Shown piece by piece: positions 25,162-35,209 of a stretch of DNA of 64,000 nucleotides. The notes beneath the pieces are model-generated. The model was not told the DNA's origin and did no database searches. It was given only the letters and a program-made list of their open reading frames with translations. Positions within the stretch are counted from its first letter, which is position 1. Each line of letters opens with the position of its first letter. The position numbers and the translations under genes are program-made. Source of the DNA: JABCPO02 sp052174015. GTDB taxonomy: Bacteria; Bacillota; Clostridia; TANB77; CAG-508. The DNA lies in assembly GCA_052174015.1 (NCBI GenBank), contig JBQMXM010000003.1, positions 15,724 to 79,723 of the forward strand, given 5' to 3'.

Positions 25162-26955
25162 TTAATTAGTATACATTGTATAATATTCACCTTTTTGTTG
25201 AATTAATTCATTATGAGTACCATGTTCTAAAATTTTACCATCTGCAAGTAAGTAAATACAATCAGCATTTTTTATTGTAGATAACCTATGTGCGATTATT
25301 ATAGTTGTTTTGTTCTTAGATATATTTTTAATAGCTTCTTGAATAATTTTTTCTGTTTTAGTATCAACAGATGAAGTTGCTTCATCAAGTAGTAATATAT
25401 CAGTATCTGCAAGTATTGCACGAGCTATAGATATTAATTGTATTTGTCCATGTGAAAGAGTAATATTTTTATTATCAATTATTGTATCATATCCATCTTT
25501 GAGTTTTGATATAAATTGATGTGCATTTGCTTTTTTAGCAGCTTCAATTACTTCTTCTCGTGTAGCATTTGATTTTCCATAAGAAATATTATCTAAGATA
25601 CTACCAGAAAAAAGTTTAGAGTCTTGTAGGATTATAGAGATACACTTTCTTAAATCACGCTTATATATATTTTGTATATTTATTCCATTTAAAAGTATCT
25701 CGCCATTATTTGGTTCTAATTCATAAAATCTGTTTAATAGGTTAAATATTGTTGACTTACCTACACCTGTTTTACCAACTATAGCTATTGTTTGTCCACT
25801 ATTTACTTTAAAAGATATATTATTTAGTACATTTACATCATTTTTAATATTATCAGGATAATTAAAAGATACATTTTTAAATTCAATGTTTGCTTTAAAA
25901 GGTTTTAAGTCTGAAGTATTTTTATTATTCTTAGTAGTAATATATGTTTTGTTATCAATCTTTTTTATTATATATTTACCACTATATATTTCGCTATTGT
26001 ATTCAATTAAATTAAAAATTCTTTTAGCTGCAGGTAAAGCTTTAACAACTGAACCAATATGATTTGAGACTTCTCTTGAAGGATTAGTTAAATTTTGAGC
26101 TATTTTAAAATATATAATTATTGTACCTAAAGTTGCTTGTCCTTTAATAATTAACCAAATCCCTATAAGTGCATAAAATACAAATATTAGATTAGAAATT
26201 ATACTTGATAAAGGAACCATTAAAAAAGAAAGCACATTTGTTTTAGTTTGAGCGATAGCACAATTATGTGTTAGAGTTTTAAAGCTATCAATCCTACTTT
26301 TTTTAGTATTATATATTTTAATAGTTTTTAATCCATTAATACTTTCTTGGACAAATCCAGAAAGCTCTCCATATCTTTTTTGAGTCTCTTTAGATGCTTT
26401 TTTAATTTTTTTACCTAAAATTTTTGAAACCAATATGTACATAAATAATGTTAATATATTGAAAATAGCTAAATATATATTTAAATACATTAATGCAATT
26501 AAAGTAACTGTAATTACTAAAGTATTTATAACTATTTTTCTAAAACTTTGGTCAATAATAAACGAGATTAACTCTAAATCATTTGCATATATTGATAAAA
26601 TCTCACCACTACTATTATTATTAAAATATGATATATGAGCAGTTTGAGTTTTAAAGAAAAGTTCTTTTCTAATATTGTACATTATTTTTTGAGTTATTTT
26701 AGCAATTTTTAGAGTTCCAAAAAAGTTATTAGTACTAGATAATACATTTAAAACTATAAATAATGATATTAGGTTAGTTAAACTAGCTATTTCTTTTCTA
26801 GTAATAGCATCAATAATATTACCAAAAAATACGAATGAAAGTATATTAAAAATATTTGAAAATATTATTAGTATTGAACCAATTATAAATTTTCTCTTGT
26901 AAGGAGCCATAAATTTTAATATTTTTTTAATTAAATCTAAATTCTCTTTAAACAT
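25162..26955 (-). CDS. ABC exporter half-transporter, canonical ATP site subunit
   Basis: The 597-residue protein has six membrane spans (about 15-310) and a C-terminal ATPase domain with Walker A GKTGVGKST, Walker B LLLDEATS with catalytic Glu525 and switch His556. The signature motif is LSHGQ (His502) in place of LSGGQ. Together with the adjacent gene this gives the asymmetric ATP sites of heterodimeric exporters of the BmrCD/TM287-288 type. The gene overlaps the upstream partner by eight bases, so the two are translationally coupled. The substrate (drug, lipid or peptide) cannot be told from sequence. Confidence 0.92.
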   Translation of the reverse strand: MFKENLDLIKKILKFMAPYKRKFIIGSILIIFSNIFNILSFVFFGNIIDAITRKEIASLTNLISLFIVLNVLSSTNNFFGTLKIAKITQKIMYNIRKELFFKTQTAHISYFNNNSSGEILSIYANDLELISFIIDQSFRKIVINTLVITVTLIALMYLNIYLAIFNILTLFMYILVSKILGKKIKKASKETQKRYGELSGFVQESINGLKTIKIYNTKKSRIDSFKTLTHNCAIAQTKTNVLSFLMVPLSSIISNLIFVFYALIGIWLIIKGQATLGTIIIYFKIAQNLTNPSREVSNHIGSVVKALPAAKRIFNLIEYNSEIYSGKYIIKKIDNKTYITTKNNKNTSDLKPFKANIEFKNVSFNYPDNIKNDVNVLNNISFKVNSGQTIAIVGKTGVGKSTIFNLLNRFYELEPNNGEILLNGINIQNIYKRDLRKCISIILQDSKLFSGSILDNISYGKSNATREEVIEAAKKANAHQFISKLKDGYDTIIDNKNITLSHGQIQLISIARAILADTDILLLDEATSSVDTKTEKIIQEAIKNISKNKTTIIIAHRLSTIKNADCIYLLADGKILEHGTHNELIQQKGEYYTMYTN

Positions 26956-28699
26956 TATCCCTCCTTAAAACATTTGCTTGACTTTCATATATTTCCCTAT
27001 ATATTTTAGATGTATTAATTAATTCTGTGTGTGTACCAAGACCATCTATTTTACCTTCACTATTAAGAACTAATATTTTATCACAAGATATAATGCTTGA
27101 TATTTTTTGAGATATAATAATCTTAGAAATATCATTATATTTAGTATTTAATACATTTTGAATGTTTTTCTCAGTAATTTTATCTATAGCACTTGTAGTA
27201 TCATCTAATATTAGTATTTTAAAATCATTATATAATGCTCTTGCAAGAGCAAGTCTTTGTCTTTGTCCACCAGATAAGTTTTTACCTTCTTCTGATAATT
27301 TTGTATGTATACCATTTTCTAAATTAGAAACAACTTCTTCTAAAGAACAATCTTTTAAAATATTATTAACTTTTTCTAAATCATACTTCGTAATATCAGT
27401 ATCGTTTTTAAAAGTTATATTTTCATAAACAGATTGAGAAAATATTGATATATCTTGAAAAACAGCAGATATTATGTTTTCTAAACTAGATATATCATAA
27501 TTTTTAATATCTTTACCACCAAGTAATATTTGTCCTTGACTTGCATCATAAAATCTAGGAATTAATTGTATGATAGAAGATTTACCAGAACCAATCTCAC
27601 CAATTATACCTAAAGATTCTCCCGTTTTAAGTTTAAAAGAAATATCATTTAAAACAAAATTATCAGTTTTAGGGTATTTAAAAAATACATTTTTAAATTC
27701 AATATCATAATTATCAAAAGATTTAATAGCATTTTTTACTTCTAATATATCAGGTTTAGTATCTAAGACTTCTACTATCCTTTTGCTAGATGTAAATGCT
27801 GGCATAATAGAGTTTTCTAATTCTGTAACATAAGAATAAAATGTATTTAAAAGAATAGCAATTATAGATGTATATGCAATTAAATCTCCAATACTTAAAC
27901 TACCATCTAAAATATATATAGTTGCATTTTTAACTACTAATACATTTAAAAAAACAAACCCAATTTCAAGAATCAACATAAAAAATATTATTCTAAAAAC
28001 ACTTTTTTGAAAAATTGTCATATATTCATAATTAATTTTTTCAAACTTTTTAATTTCTTTTTGCTCTTTAGTATATGATTTAATTTCTTTAATTAAAGAA
28101 ATATTTTCTTCAATAAAATTATTAATTTTATCCTTTGTTTTTTGTATAGTTTTAAAAATTGGTAAAAAAAACTTTAAAAACAATATTAATATAAAAATAA
28201 TTAAAGGAGCAGAAAATATGAAAATTAAAGTTAACCTACTATGTATATTATAAAGCATATACATAGATGACACTATAATAAATGGATAATATATATATAG
28301 TAATGCTATACTTCCAATATATGTTCCAATATTACTAGTATCATTTGTAATTCTAGTAAATAATGTAGAATTAGGGAAATTATTAATATTATTAAAAGAA
28401 AAATTAAGTATATGTTTAAATACAGTATTTCTAAGGTCTTCAATTATTCTTGTTTCTAAATATACTAATACATAACTAGATAAAACAGAAAGAGTTGCAT
28501 AACTAAATGTTGCAAAAAGTAATAATGATGCATATTTTAAAGTGATATTAAAATTAAGATTAGTTACACCTTTATCTATTGTATCTTTAATAATGTATGG
28601 CATCCATAAAGTAAATCCAGATTCAGATAAAAGCAATATTAATATAAGTATAAAAAAAATACTAAATTTAAATATATATTTTTTTGTTAATTTAAACAT
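26948..28699 (-). CDS. ABC exporter half-transporter, degenerate ATP site subunit
   Basis: The 583-residue protein has six membrane spans (about 8-305) and an ATPase domain with Walker A GEIGSGKSS (Lys373) and a perfect LSGGQ signature. The catalytic Glu of Walker B is Asp (Asp500 in ILDDTTS) and the switch His is Gln (Gln531 in ISQKISS). These losses match the partner's altered signature, so one of the two shared ATP sites is degenerate and the other canonical, as known for heterodimeric exporters. The start at 28699 follows AAGGGGGAG. It is the first gene of a two-gene operon. Confidence 0.92.
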   Translation of the reverse strand: MFKLTKKYIFKFSIFFILILILLLSESGFTLWMPYIIKDTIDKGVTNLNFNITLKYASLLLFATFSYATLSVLSSYVLVYLETRIIEDLRNTVFKHILNFSFNNINNFPNSTLFTRITNDTSNIGTYIGSIALLYIYYPFIIVSSMYMLYNIHSRLTLIFIFSAPLIIFILILFLKFFLPIFKTIQKTKDKINNFIEENISLIKEIKSYTKEQKEIKKFEKINYEYMTIFQKSVFRIIFFMLILEIGFVFLNVLVVKNATIYILDGSLSIGDLIAYTSIIAILLNTFYSYVTELENSIMPAFTSSKRIVEVLDTKPDILEVKNAIKSFDNYDIEFKNVFFKYPKTDNFVLNDISFKLKTGESLGIIGEIGSGKSSIIQLIPRFYDASQGQILLGGKDIKNYDISSLENIISAVFQDISIFSQSVYENITFKNDTDITKYDLEKVNNILKDCSLEEVVSNLENGIHTKLSEEGKNLSGGQRQRLALARALYNDFKILILDDTTSAIDKITEKNIQNVLNTKYNDISKIIISQKISSIISCDKILVLNSEGKIDGLGTHTELINTSKIYREIYESQANVLRRDNV

Positions 28700-28917
28700 A
28701 TCTCCCCCTTATACAGATATATTAGCATACTAACTTAAAAAAAAACAATAAAATCAAAATAAATATATTACAAAAAAAATATATTTTGAAAATAATATAG
28801 AAAAAACATAATAAACAACTTACAATATATTTAATAAGATAAAATAAAAAAGAGAAAAGAAAATAAACAATAAACAAATAAACAAATAAAATAAAAATAA
28901 ATAAAAAAGGAGATATG

Positions 28918-30309
28918 ATGGATACAACAAAAAATAATGGAATAGTACTTGCAACACTAATAATTACAATGATAGTGTTATCAATAATATTATCAATAAC
29001 ATTTGCAATAACACTTAAAAATCCATCATTACACCAATTATTACCAGGTATAAGAAAAAGAAATATAGAAAAAATATATCAAGAACAATTAGATGCTAGA
29101 ATACAACAAGAAAAGTTTACAGGTAATGAAGAAACAGATAATAATAAAGTACATCAGATAATAACAGAGATAGTACAACAAGAACATACAATAGTTGGAG
29201 AAATACCTAAATATACAACAGGATTTGAACATGATTATACATTTACAATACAAGAAAAAAACAAAAATGTAAAAACAGAGATAACTTTAAAATCAAAAGC
29301 AGAATTTAACAATGCCTTACAACAAGTTAGTATGGATTCTGGATATACTAAGACTATACCATTACCAGAAGTTGGAGACACAGTTATTTATGACCCAACA
29401 AAAGGTGTTACAGACCAATCTAAACTTACATATACATCATATAAAGGTACTGCTAAAACAGGTGGTAATGGTTATGGTACACAAACAGTAACTGCAAAAG
29501 CAGAAATTAATGAATGGGTAGTAATATCTACTGCAAATAATCAAGTTAAATTAATGCCAAAAAAGAAAGAAACACAGATATTTAAACTTAAAGGTGCAAT
29601 AGGTTGGCTATATGCAGAAGAAGAATTACATAAAGCAAGTAGTATATATGGATATGGAAAAGGAGCTGATCAGTCAAAAACTTTTACATATCAAGTAGGT
29701 AATTACCAAATACCTGAAGAAGTTAAAACAAAAACATTAACAGGTTCAGGAGCAAGAAATATGACAATGGAAGATATAGTTAAGATAATAAAAGGCGAAG
29801 AATATTCAGATTTTACAGATGAAGAAAAAAAATCACTTGATAATCATAGTTTACAAAATATGACTCCCCATTCATATTATTCATTAAATAGTGAAGGTGA
29901 TGATGGTATAGTAAATTCAAGTAGAACCTTTAAGAGTGAATTTATGGGAATAGGTGAAATAGAATATGATGTAGACTTTGCTAAAAATATACTAGTTAAT
30001 AATAATAAAAGAAAATTAAGAAAATATATATTTGATCCAAATTATAAAAATCATACTGATGTATTCTGGTTAGCAACACGTTGTGTTATTATGGACTATG
30101 GTTTTAAAAATTATCAAATAGTATTTGGAAGATGGTGGAGTCCTATGTTTCATTATAGTGATTGGATGCAAGCTATAATGGGTCTAGATTATTATGATGA
30201 AAATATAAAAAGGTATTTAATACCTATAGTATTTTTAAAACAAGATATAGCACTAGAAAAAATAAATGTACAGAATGATGGAAGTGTGACTTGGAAAATA
30301 AAAGAGTAA
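28918..30309 (+). CDS. Prepilin-like surface protein, second paralogue
   Basis: The 463-residue protein starts with a short leader, NNG and a hydrophobic helix (about 9-33), similar to a class III signal but further from consensus than the 20199 paralogue. The middle domain is clearly related to that protein: VGDTVIYDPTKGVTD, KGTAKTGGNGYG, LYAEEELHKASSIYGYGKGA and MTMEDIVKIIKGE. The C-terminal part begins with FWLATRCV and ends near YLIPIVFL, at the same place as the cassette-like region of the other gene but with little identity. I start at the second ATG (28918) because AAGGAG lies five bases upstream; the ATG at 28915 is too close. Confidence 0.75.
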   Translation: MDTTKNNGIVLATLIITMIVLSIILSITFAITLKNPSLHQLLPGIRKRNIEKIYQEQLDARIQQEKFTGNEETDNNKVHQIITEIVQQEHTIVGEIPKYTTGFEHDYTFTIQEKNKNVKTEITLKSKAEFNNALQQVSMDSGYTKTIPLPEVGDTVIYDPTKGVTDQSKLTYTSYKGTAKTGGNGYGTQTVTAKAEINEWVVISTANNQVKLMPKKKETQIFKLKGAIGWLYAEEELHKASSIYGYGKGADQSKTFTYQVGNYQIPEEVKTKTLTGSGARNMTMEDIVKIIKGEEYSDFTDEEKKSLDNHSLQNMTPHSYYSLNSEGDDGIVNSSRTFKSEFMGIGEIEYDVDFAKNILVNNNKRKLRKYIFDPNYKNHTDVFWLATRCVIMDYGFKNYQIVFGRWWSPMFHYSDWMQAIMGLDYYDENIKRYLIPIVFLKQDIALEKINVQNDGSVTWKIKE

Positions 30310-30334
30310 TATGAAATAAAAATATATTAATAAT

Positions 30335-30369
30335 GAAGAATCTAAATTAAATATTTAGGTTCTTTTTTG
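30335..30369 (+). terminator. Terminator after second prepilin-like gene
   Basis: The arms AAGAATCTAAAT and ATTTAGGTTCTT pair with one G-T and are followed by TTTT. Confidence 0.8.
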
Positions 30370-30383
30370 TTTATGTTTAGTTA

Positions 30384-30413
30384 TTTACATTTTATGGTAA
30401 TGTATGATAAAAT
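30384..30413 (+). promoter_or_regulatory. Promoter of rny
   Basis: TTTACA, an 18-base spacer and TAAAAT with an extended TGA in front. Transcription would start near 30420, which rules out an rny start codon at 30404 and supports the ATG at 30452. Confidence 0.65.
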
Positions 30414-30451
30414 TAAAATGTATAAAAAATTATAGTATGATTGGAGAAGAA

Positions 30452-32017
30452 ATGTATATATATATAATAGGATATATAATTTTAGTTCCAATTGCATTCT
30501 ATTTAGGAATAAAGTATAGAAAAAATATAGCAGAAGCAAAAATATTTAGTGCAGAAAAAGAAGCAGAAAAAATAGTTAAAGAAGCTATAAATGATAAGGA
30601 AAATATATTAAAAAACTCTAAAGTAGAGGCTAAAGAACTAAAATTAAAAATTAAAGAAGAAATAGATAAAGAATTAAAAGAAAGAAGAAGAGAAATATCT
30701 GTTCAAGAAAATAGGTTATTTCAAAAAGAAGAACAATTACTAAAGAAAGAAGATAAACTTGAAAGAGAAATAGAAAAGACAGAAAAATTAAATTTAAGAA
30801 TTTTAGATAAAGAAGAAAAAATAGACGAAATTTTAAAAAATCAAGAAGAACAACTACAAGTAATTGCAGGATTAACTAGAGAAGAAGCTAAAAGAGAAAT
30901 GATAGAACAATTAGAAGAATCTTTAGTTATAGATAAGGCTAAAAGAATAAGAAAATATGAAGAAACATTAAAATTTGAATCTGGTAAAATTGCACGTGAG
31001 ATAATATCATCAGCAATACAAAGGTGTGCAGCAGACCATACTTCAGAAGCAACAGTTACTATTATTGAAATACCAAATGATGAATTAAAAGGAAGAATTA
31101 TTGGTAAAGAAGGAAGAAATATTAGAACTTTAGAAATGATGACAGGTGTACAATTTATAGTTGATGATACTCCTGGAGCTATAATTATTTCTGCATTTGA
31201 CCCAATAAGGCGTGAAGTTGCAAAAGTTTCACTTGAAAAGTTAATTAAAGACGGAAGAATAAATCCGGCTAAGATAGAAGAAATTGTAGAAAAAACAATA
31301 TCTGAAATAGAGGAAATTGTAGTTGCAGAAGGTAATAGAGCAATGCTTGAAACAGGTGTAGATAATTTAACAATAGAAGAAATTAAACTATTAGGTAAAT
31401 TAAAATACAGAACAAGCTACTCACAAAATGCTTTAACACATTCAATAGAGGTTGCAAATTTAAGTGGTATGATGGCAGAACTTATTGGTGCTGATAAAAA
31501 ACTTGCAACAAGAGCAGGATTATTCCATGATATTGGGAAAGCATTAGACCATGACCCTGAAATACAAGGAACACATGTAGATTTAGGTGTAGAATTTTTA
31601 AAATTTAATAAAGAGCCAAGAGAAGTTCTAAATGCAGTACATGCACATCACGGAGATGTAGAACCTGAAACTGTAGAAGCAATTTTAGTACAAGCAGCAG
31701 ACACAATCTCAGCATCAAGACCAGGAGCTAGACGAGACACACTTGAAGCATATATTAAGAGATTAGAAGCACTTGAAAATATATCTTCATCATTTGATGG
31801 CGTGAAAAAATCATATGCTATTCAAGCAGGTAGAGAAATTAGAATAATAGTTGACCCTGATAAGATTTCTGATGAAAAAATTATTGTACTTGCACATGAT
31901 GTTGCAGAAAAAATTGAAAATGAAGTTTCATTCCCTGGACAAATTAAAGTACAAGTACTTAGAGAAAAAAGAACTACAAAATATGCTAAAAAAAGTAAAA
32001 TGAATAAATATAATTAA
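30452..32017 (+). CDS. rny: Ribonuclease Y
   Basis: The 521-residue protein has an N-terminal membrane anchor (residues 2-22), a long coiled coil (about 30-190), a KH domain (about 210-275, with GRIIGKEGRNIRTLE) and an HD domain (about 335-430) with HSIEVANLS and FHDIGKALDHD, the metal-binding His-Asp pair. RNase Y is the membrane-bound endonuclease that starts mRNA decay in many Firmicutes. The length is normal for the family. The start was moved to 30452, where GGAGA lies five bases upstream and the promoter fits. Confidence 0.97.
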   Translation: MYIYIIGYIILVPIAFYLGIKYRKNIAEAKIFSAEKEAEKIVKEAINDKENILKNSKVEAKELKLKIKEEIDKELKERRREISVQENRLFQKEEQLLKKEDKLEREIEKTEKLNLRILDKEEKIDEILKNQEEQLQVIAGLTREEAKREMIEQLEESLVIDKAKRIRKYEETLKFESGKIAREIISSAIQRCAADHTSEATVTIIEIPNDELKGRIIGKEGRNIRTLEMMTGVQFIVDDTPGAIIISAFDPIRREVAKVSLEKLIKDGRINPAKIEEIVEKTISEIEEIVVAEGNRAMLETGVDNLTIEEIKLLGKLKYRTSYSQNALTHSIEVANLSGMMAELIGADKKLATRAGLFHDIGKALDHDPEIQGTHVDLGVEFLKFNKEPREVLNAVHAHHGDVEPETVEAILVQAADTISASRPGARRDTLEAYIKRLEALENISSSFDGVKKSYAIQAGREIRIIVDPDKISDEKIIVLAHDVAEKIENEVSFPGQIKVQVLREKRTTKYAKKSKMNKYN

Positions 32018-32033
32018 ATATAATTGAGGTAAA

Positions 32034-32762
32034 ATGAAAATATTAAGATATATATTTAGAATGTTAATAATCCTAGTTATTAGTGTAATAATATTATTAG
32101 GTTTTTATGGATATACAGAATATGAGAAAATATATAAGCAGATAGATAATAATCTGATAGAAGAAAAGGTAGACGAAATACGAAATAGGGAAGATTATAC
32201 AAAATTAACAGATATAGATAAAAAATATTTAGATGCAGTAATTGCTGCAGAAGATAATAGATTTTATTCACATGGTGCAATAGACCAAATTTCTATTACA
32301 AGAGCTATCATAGATAATTTTTCTTCTAAAAAAATAGTATCAGGTGGCTCTACAATTACACAACAATTTGTAAAAAACACATATTTAACACAAGAGCAAA
32401 ATTTAAAAAGAAAATATTTAGAAGCAATATTATCTATAGAGCTTGAAAAAAGATATTCAAAAGATGAGATTTTAGAACTATATGTTAATTCAATATTCTT
32501 TGGACAAGGAATGTTTGGAATAAAACAAGCATGTAAAGGATATTTTGATATAACTCCTAAAAAAATGACATTAAATCAAGCTGCATATTTAGCAGGTGTA
32601 CCAAATGCACCTTCAAAATACAATACTAAACAAGATTATACCATTGCTAAAAAAAGAAGAGACATAGTTCTTGAAAAAATGGTTAGATATAATAAGATTA
32701 ATAGTAAAGAAGCAAAAGAAGTAATGGAAAAAGAAATTGGAGATAAATTTTCTAAAAAATAA
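32034..32762 (+). CDS. Monofunctional GT51 peptidoglycan glycosyltransferase
   Basis: The 242-residue protein has one N-terminal span (about 7-28) and a GT51 domain with all expected motifs: AEDNRFYSHGA with the catalytic Glu, GGSTITQQ, RKYLEAILS and ILELYVNSIFFG. It polymerises lipid II into glycan strands at the outer face of the membrane. No transpeptidase domain follows, so it is the monofunctional type. It lies 16 bases after rny and 17 bases before gatC, probably in the same transcript. Confidence 0.93.
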   Translation: MKILRYIFRMLIILVISVIILLGFYGYTEYEKIYKQIDNNLIEEKVDEIRNREDYTKLTDIDKKYLDAVIAAEDNRFYSHGAIDQISITRAIIDNFSSKKIVSGGSTITQQFVKNTYLTQEQNLKRKYLEAILSIELEKRYSKDEILELYVNSIFFGQGMFGIKQACKGYFDITPKKMTLNQAAYLAGVPNAPSKYNTKQDYTIAKKRRDIVLEKMVRYNKINSKEAKEVMEKEIGDKFSKK

Positions 32763-32779
32763 TTGATTGAGGAGAAAAT

Positions 32780-33073
32780 ATGATAAGCAAAGAAGAAGTA
32801 CAAAAAATTGCAAATTTATCTAAATTAGAATTTAATGAATCTGAATTATCTAAAATGCAATTAGAATTATCAAATATATTAGGATATATGGAAATATTAA
32901 ATGATATAGATGTATCAGGTGTTTCAGAAAAAGAAATTATGAGTACAAACATTAACTATTTTCAAAAAGATGAAGCAGAAAAATTTAAAGATACTTCCTT
33001 AATATTAAAAAATACAAAAACAATAGCAGATATGGTAAATATTCCAGCTATTAGAAAGGAAGAACAAGAATAA
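32780..33073 (+). CDS. gatC: Asp-tRNA(Asn)/Glu-tRNA(Gln) amidotransferase subunit C
   Basis: This 97-residue protein shows the GatC pattern: a helical N-terminus with VQKIANLSKLEFNESEL, then ILGYMEILNDIDVSGV, and a C-terminal stretch that wraps around GatA. It stabilises the GatCAB complex that converts Glu-tRNA(Gln) to Gln-tRNA(Gln). The start follows TGAGGAG. Its stop codon overlaps the gatA start in TAATG, so the two are translationally coupled. Confidence 0.95.
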   Translation: MISKEEVQKIANLSKLEFNESELSKMQLELSNILGYMEILNDIDVSGVSEKEIMSTNINYFQKDEAEKFKDTSLILKNTKTIADMVNIPAIRKEEQE

Positions 33074-34464
33074 TGAAAGATAAAATATTGAATGCAACAT
33101 TATTAGAGTTAATGCAAATGGTAAATAATAATGAAGTTACAAAAAAAGAAATCTTTAAAACATATTTAGAAAATATACAATTAAAAGATAAAGAAATAGG
33201 GGCATATATATCTGTAGAAGAAAATATACAAGATGGTATACCAATTGCAATAAAAGACAATATTAATGTAATAGGTACAAAAACAACTTGTGCAAGTAAG
33301 ATATTAGAAAATTATGAGAGTCCATACAATGCAGTAATCATTGATAAATTAATAGATGCAGGATTTGCTGTAAATGGAAAAGTAAATTTAGATGAATTTG
33401 CATTTGGTTCTTCAACAGAATATTCAGCAATAAAGCAAACATCAAACCCACATAATCTTGAACATGTACCTGGAGGTTCATCAGGAGGTTCAGCAGCAAG
33501 TGTAGCTGCTAATCTTGCACCATGTGCAATAGGAACAGATACAGGTGGTTCTGTAAGGCAACCTGCAAATTATTGTGGAGTTGTAGGATTAAAACCTAGT
33601 TATGGAACAATATCAAGATATGGAATAGTTTCATTTGGTTCAAGTTTAGACCAAGCAGGAATAATAACTAAAAATGTAGAAGATGCTGCATATCTTTTAA
33701 ATGTAATTTCAGGAGATGGAATTAAAGATACAACATCATTAAAAAAAGAAGAATTACCAGACTTTACAGCAAAATTAAATGATGGAATTAAAGGAATTAA
33801 AGTTGCAGTAATTGATCAATTCTTACAAGAAGAAATGCAAGAAGAAGTTAGACAAGCAATAGATAAAACAATATCTATATTTAAAGAAAATGGAACAGTA
33901 GATAGGGTTAATGTAGGATTTGGAAAAGAAGCAATTTCTGTATATCATATTTTAAGCTCTGCAGAAGCATCATCAAATTTATCAAGAATAGATGGAATTA
34001 GATATGGTAAGAGAATAGAAGGAGATACACTTGAAGACCTATATGTAAGAACAAGAACAGAAGGTTTTGGGCGTGAAGCAAAAAGAAGAATAATGCTTGG
34101 AACATATGTGTTATCTGCAGGATATTATGACGCATATTACAAAAAAGCATTAAAAGTTAGACAATTAATAATTAAAGAAATTAATAAGATATTTGAAGAA
34201 TATGATGTCATATTAATGCCTGTTACAATAAAAACAGCACCAAAAAAAGGATATGTAGAAGCAAACCAAGAAGAAACATTTTATTCAGACCTATATACTT
34301 GTTTAGCTAATATTACAGGTATATGTTCAATATCTGTGCCAGTATCAAAAGATAAAAATAATATGCCAATAGGAATACAATTATTATGTAATAGATATGA
34401 AGATAACAAATTATTACAAATATCAAATGCAATATTTAAAAAATTTAATAAAAATAATAGATAA
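33073..34464 (+). CDS. gatA: Asp-tRNA(Asn)/Glu-tRNA(Gln) amidotransferase subunit A
   Basis: This 463-residue amidase-signature enzyme has the catalytic Lys in IAIKDN, the cis-Ser in GGSSGGSAASVAA and the nucleophile Ser in GTDTGGSVRQPA. It frees ammonia from glutamine for the GatB kinase/transamidase subunit. In many Firmicutes gatB follows directly; here pgsA follows instead and gatB is not in the window. The length is slightly short but normal. Confidence 0.97.
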   Translation: MKDKILNATLLELMQMVNNNEVTKKEIFKTYLENIQLKDKEIGAYISVEENIQDGIPIAIKDNINVIGTKTTCASKILENYESPYNAVIIDKLIDAGFAVNGKVNLDEFAFGSSTEYSAIKQTSNPHNLEHVPGGSSGGSAASVAANLAPCAIGTDTGGSVRQPANYCGVVGLKPSYGTISRYGIVSFGSSLDQAGIITKNVEDAAYLLNVISGDGIKDTTSLKKEELPDFTAKLNDGIKGIKVAVIDQFLQEEMQEEVRQAIDKTISIFKENGTVDRVNVGFGKEAISVYHILSSAEASSNLSRIDGIRYGKRIEGDTLEDLYVRTRTEGFGREAKRRIMLGTYVLSAGYYDAYYKKALKVRQLIIKEINKIFEEYDVILMPVTIKTAPKKGYVEANQEETFYSDLYTCLANITGICSISVPVSKDKNNMPIGIQLLCNRYEDNKLLQISNAIFKKFNKNNR

Positions 34465-34477
34465 TTAGGAGAATGAT

Positions 34478-35083
34478 ATGAATTTACCAAATAAGTTGAG
34501 TGTAATGAGAGTTGCATTAGTACCTGTAATGATGATATTTCCATCATTTATCCACACAGAAAGAACAATATGTGGAATAAATTTATCAATATTTATATTT
34601 TTAATATTATTTATAATAGCGAGTATTACAGATTTTTTAGATGGAAAAATAGCTAGAAAATATAATCTAATTACAGACTTTGGAAAATTTATAGACCCAC
34701 TTGCAGATAAAATGCTAGTAATGGCAGCATTATTAGTATCAGTAGAATACAGTATGTTACCTGCATGGATAGTAGTTATAATAATTGTTCGTGAATTTGC
34801 AGTATCAGGATATAGGTTAATAGAAGCCAAAAATGGAGAAGTTGTAGCGGCATCAAAATTAGGTAAATTAAAAACTATGACACAAATGATAGGAATAGTA
34901 CTATTACTGTTAACACCATTTAAATTTATGGCTTTTGTACAACCATACAACTATGATTTTAATACATATACATATATAATAAATATGTTAGGTAGTATTA
35001 TCTTCTTAATATCTGTAATAGCTACAGTTATTTCAGGTTGGGATTATTTAAAACATTTAAAACCAATATTAAAAGATGCATAG
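34478..35083 (+). CDS. pgsA: CDP-diacylglycerol-glycerol-3-phosphate phosphatidyltransferase
   Basis: The 201-residue polytopic protein carries the CDP-alcohol phosphotransferase signature D-x2-D-G-x2-A-R-x8-G-x3-D-x3-D (DFLDGKIARK then GKFIDPLADK). It makes phosphatidylglycerol phosphate, the precursor of phosphatidylglycerol. It follows gatA by 13 bases and is followed by a terminator, so it probably ends the rny-pgsA operon. Confidence 0.95.
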   Translation: MNLPNKLSVMRVALVPVMMIFPSFIHTERTICGINLSIFIFLILFIIASITDFLDGKIARKYNLITDFGKFIDPLADKMLVMAALLVSVEYSMLPAWIVVIIIVREFAVSGYRLIEAKNGEVVAASKLGKLKTMTQMIGIVLLLLTPFKFMAFVQPYNYDFNTYTYIINMLGSIIFLISVIATVISGWDYLKHLKPILKDA

Positions 35084-35091
35084 AAGTAAAG

Positions 35092-35116
35092 GAGATGTTT
35101 TATCATCTCTTTTTTT
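35092..35116 (+). terminator. Terminator after pgsA
   Basis: The stem GAGATG/CATCTC is followed by seven T. Confidence 0.8.
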
Positions 35117-35209
35117 AGACTAATGTGATAAATATATTAAAAGAAGTATCTAGTACATTTACATACAATGAATCATATTTTAAATTTATTTAATACACAT
35201 AATTCAATT

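Noticed and set aside
34465..34950. 161-codon minus-strand frame opposite pgsA
   Set aside because: Shadow of a conserved gene; no start signals.
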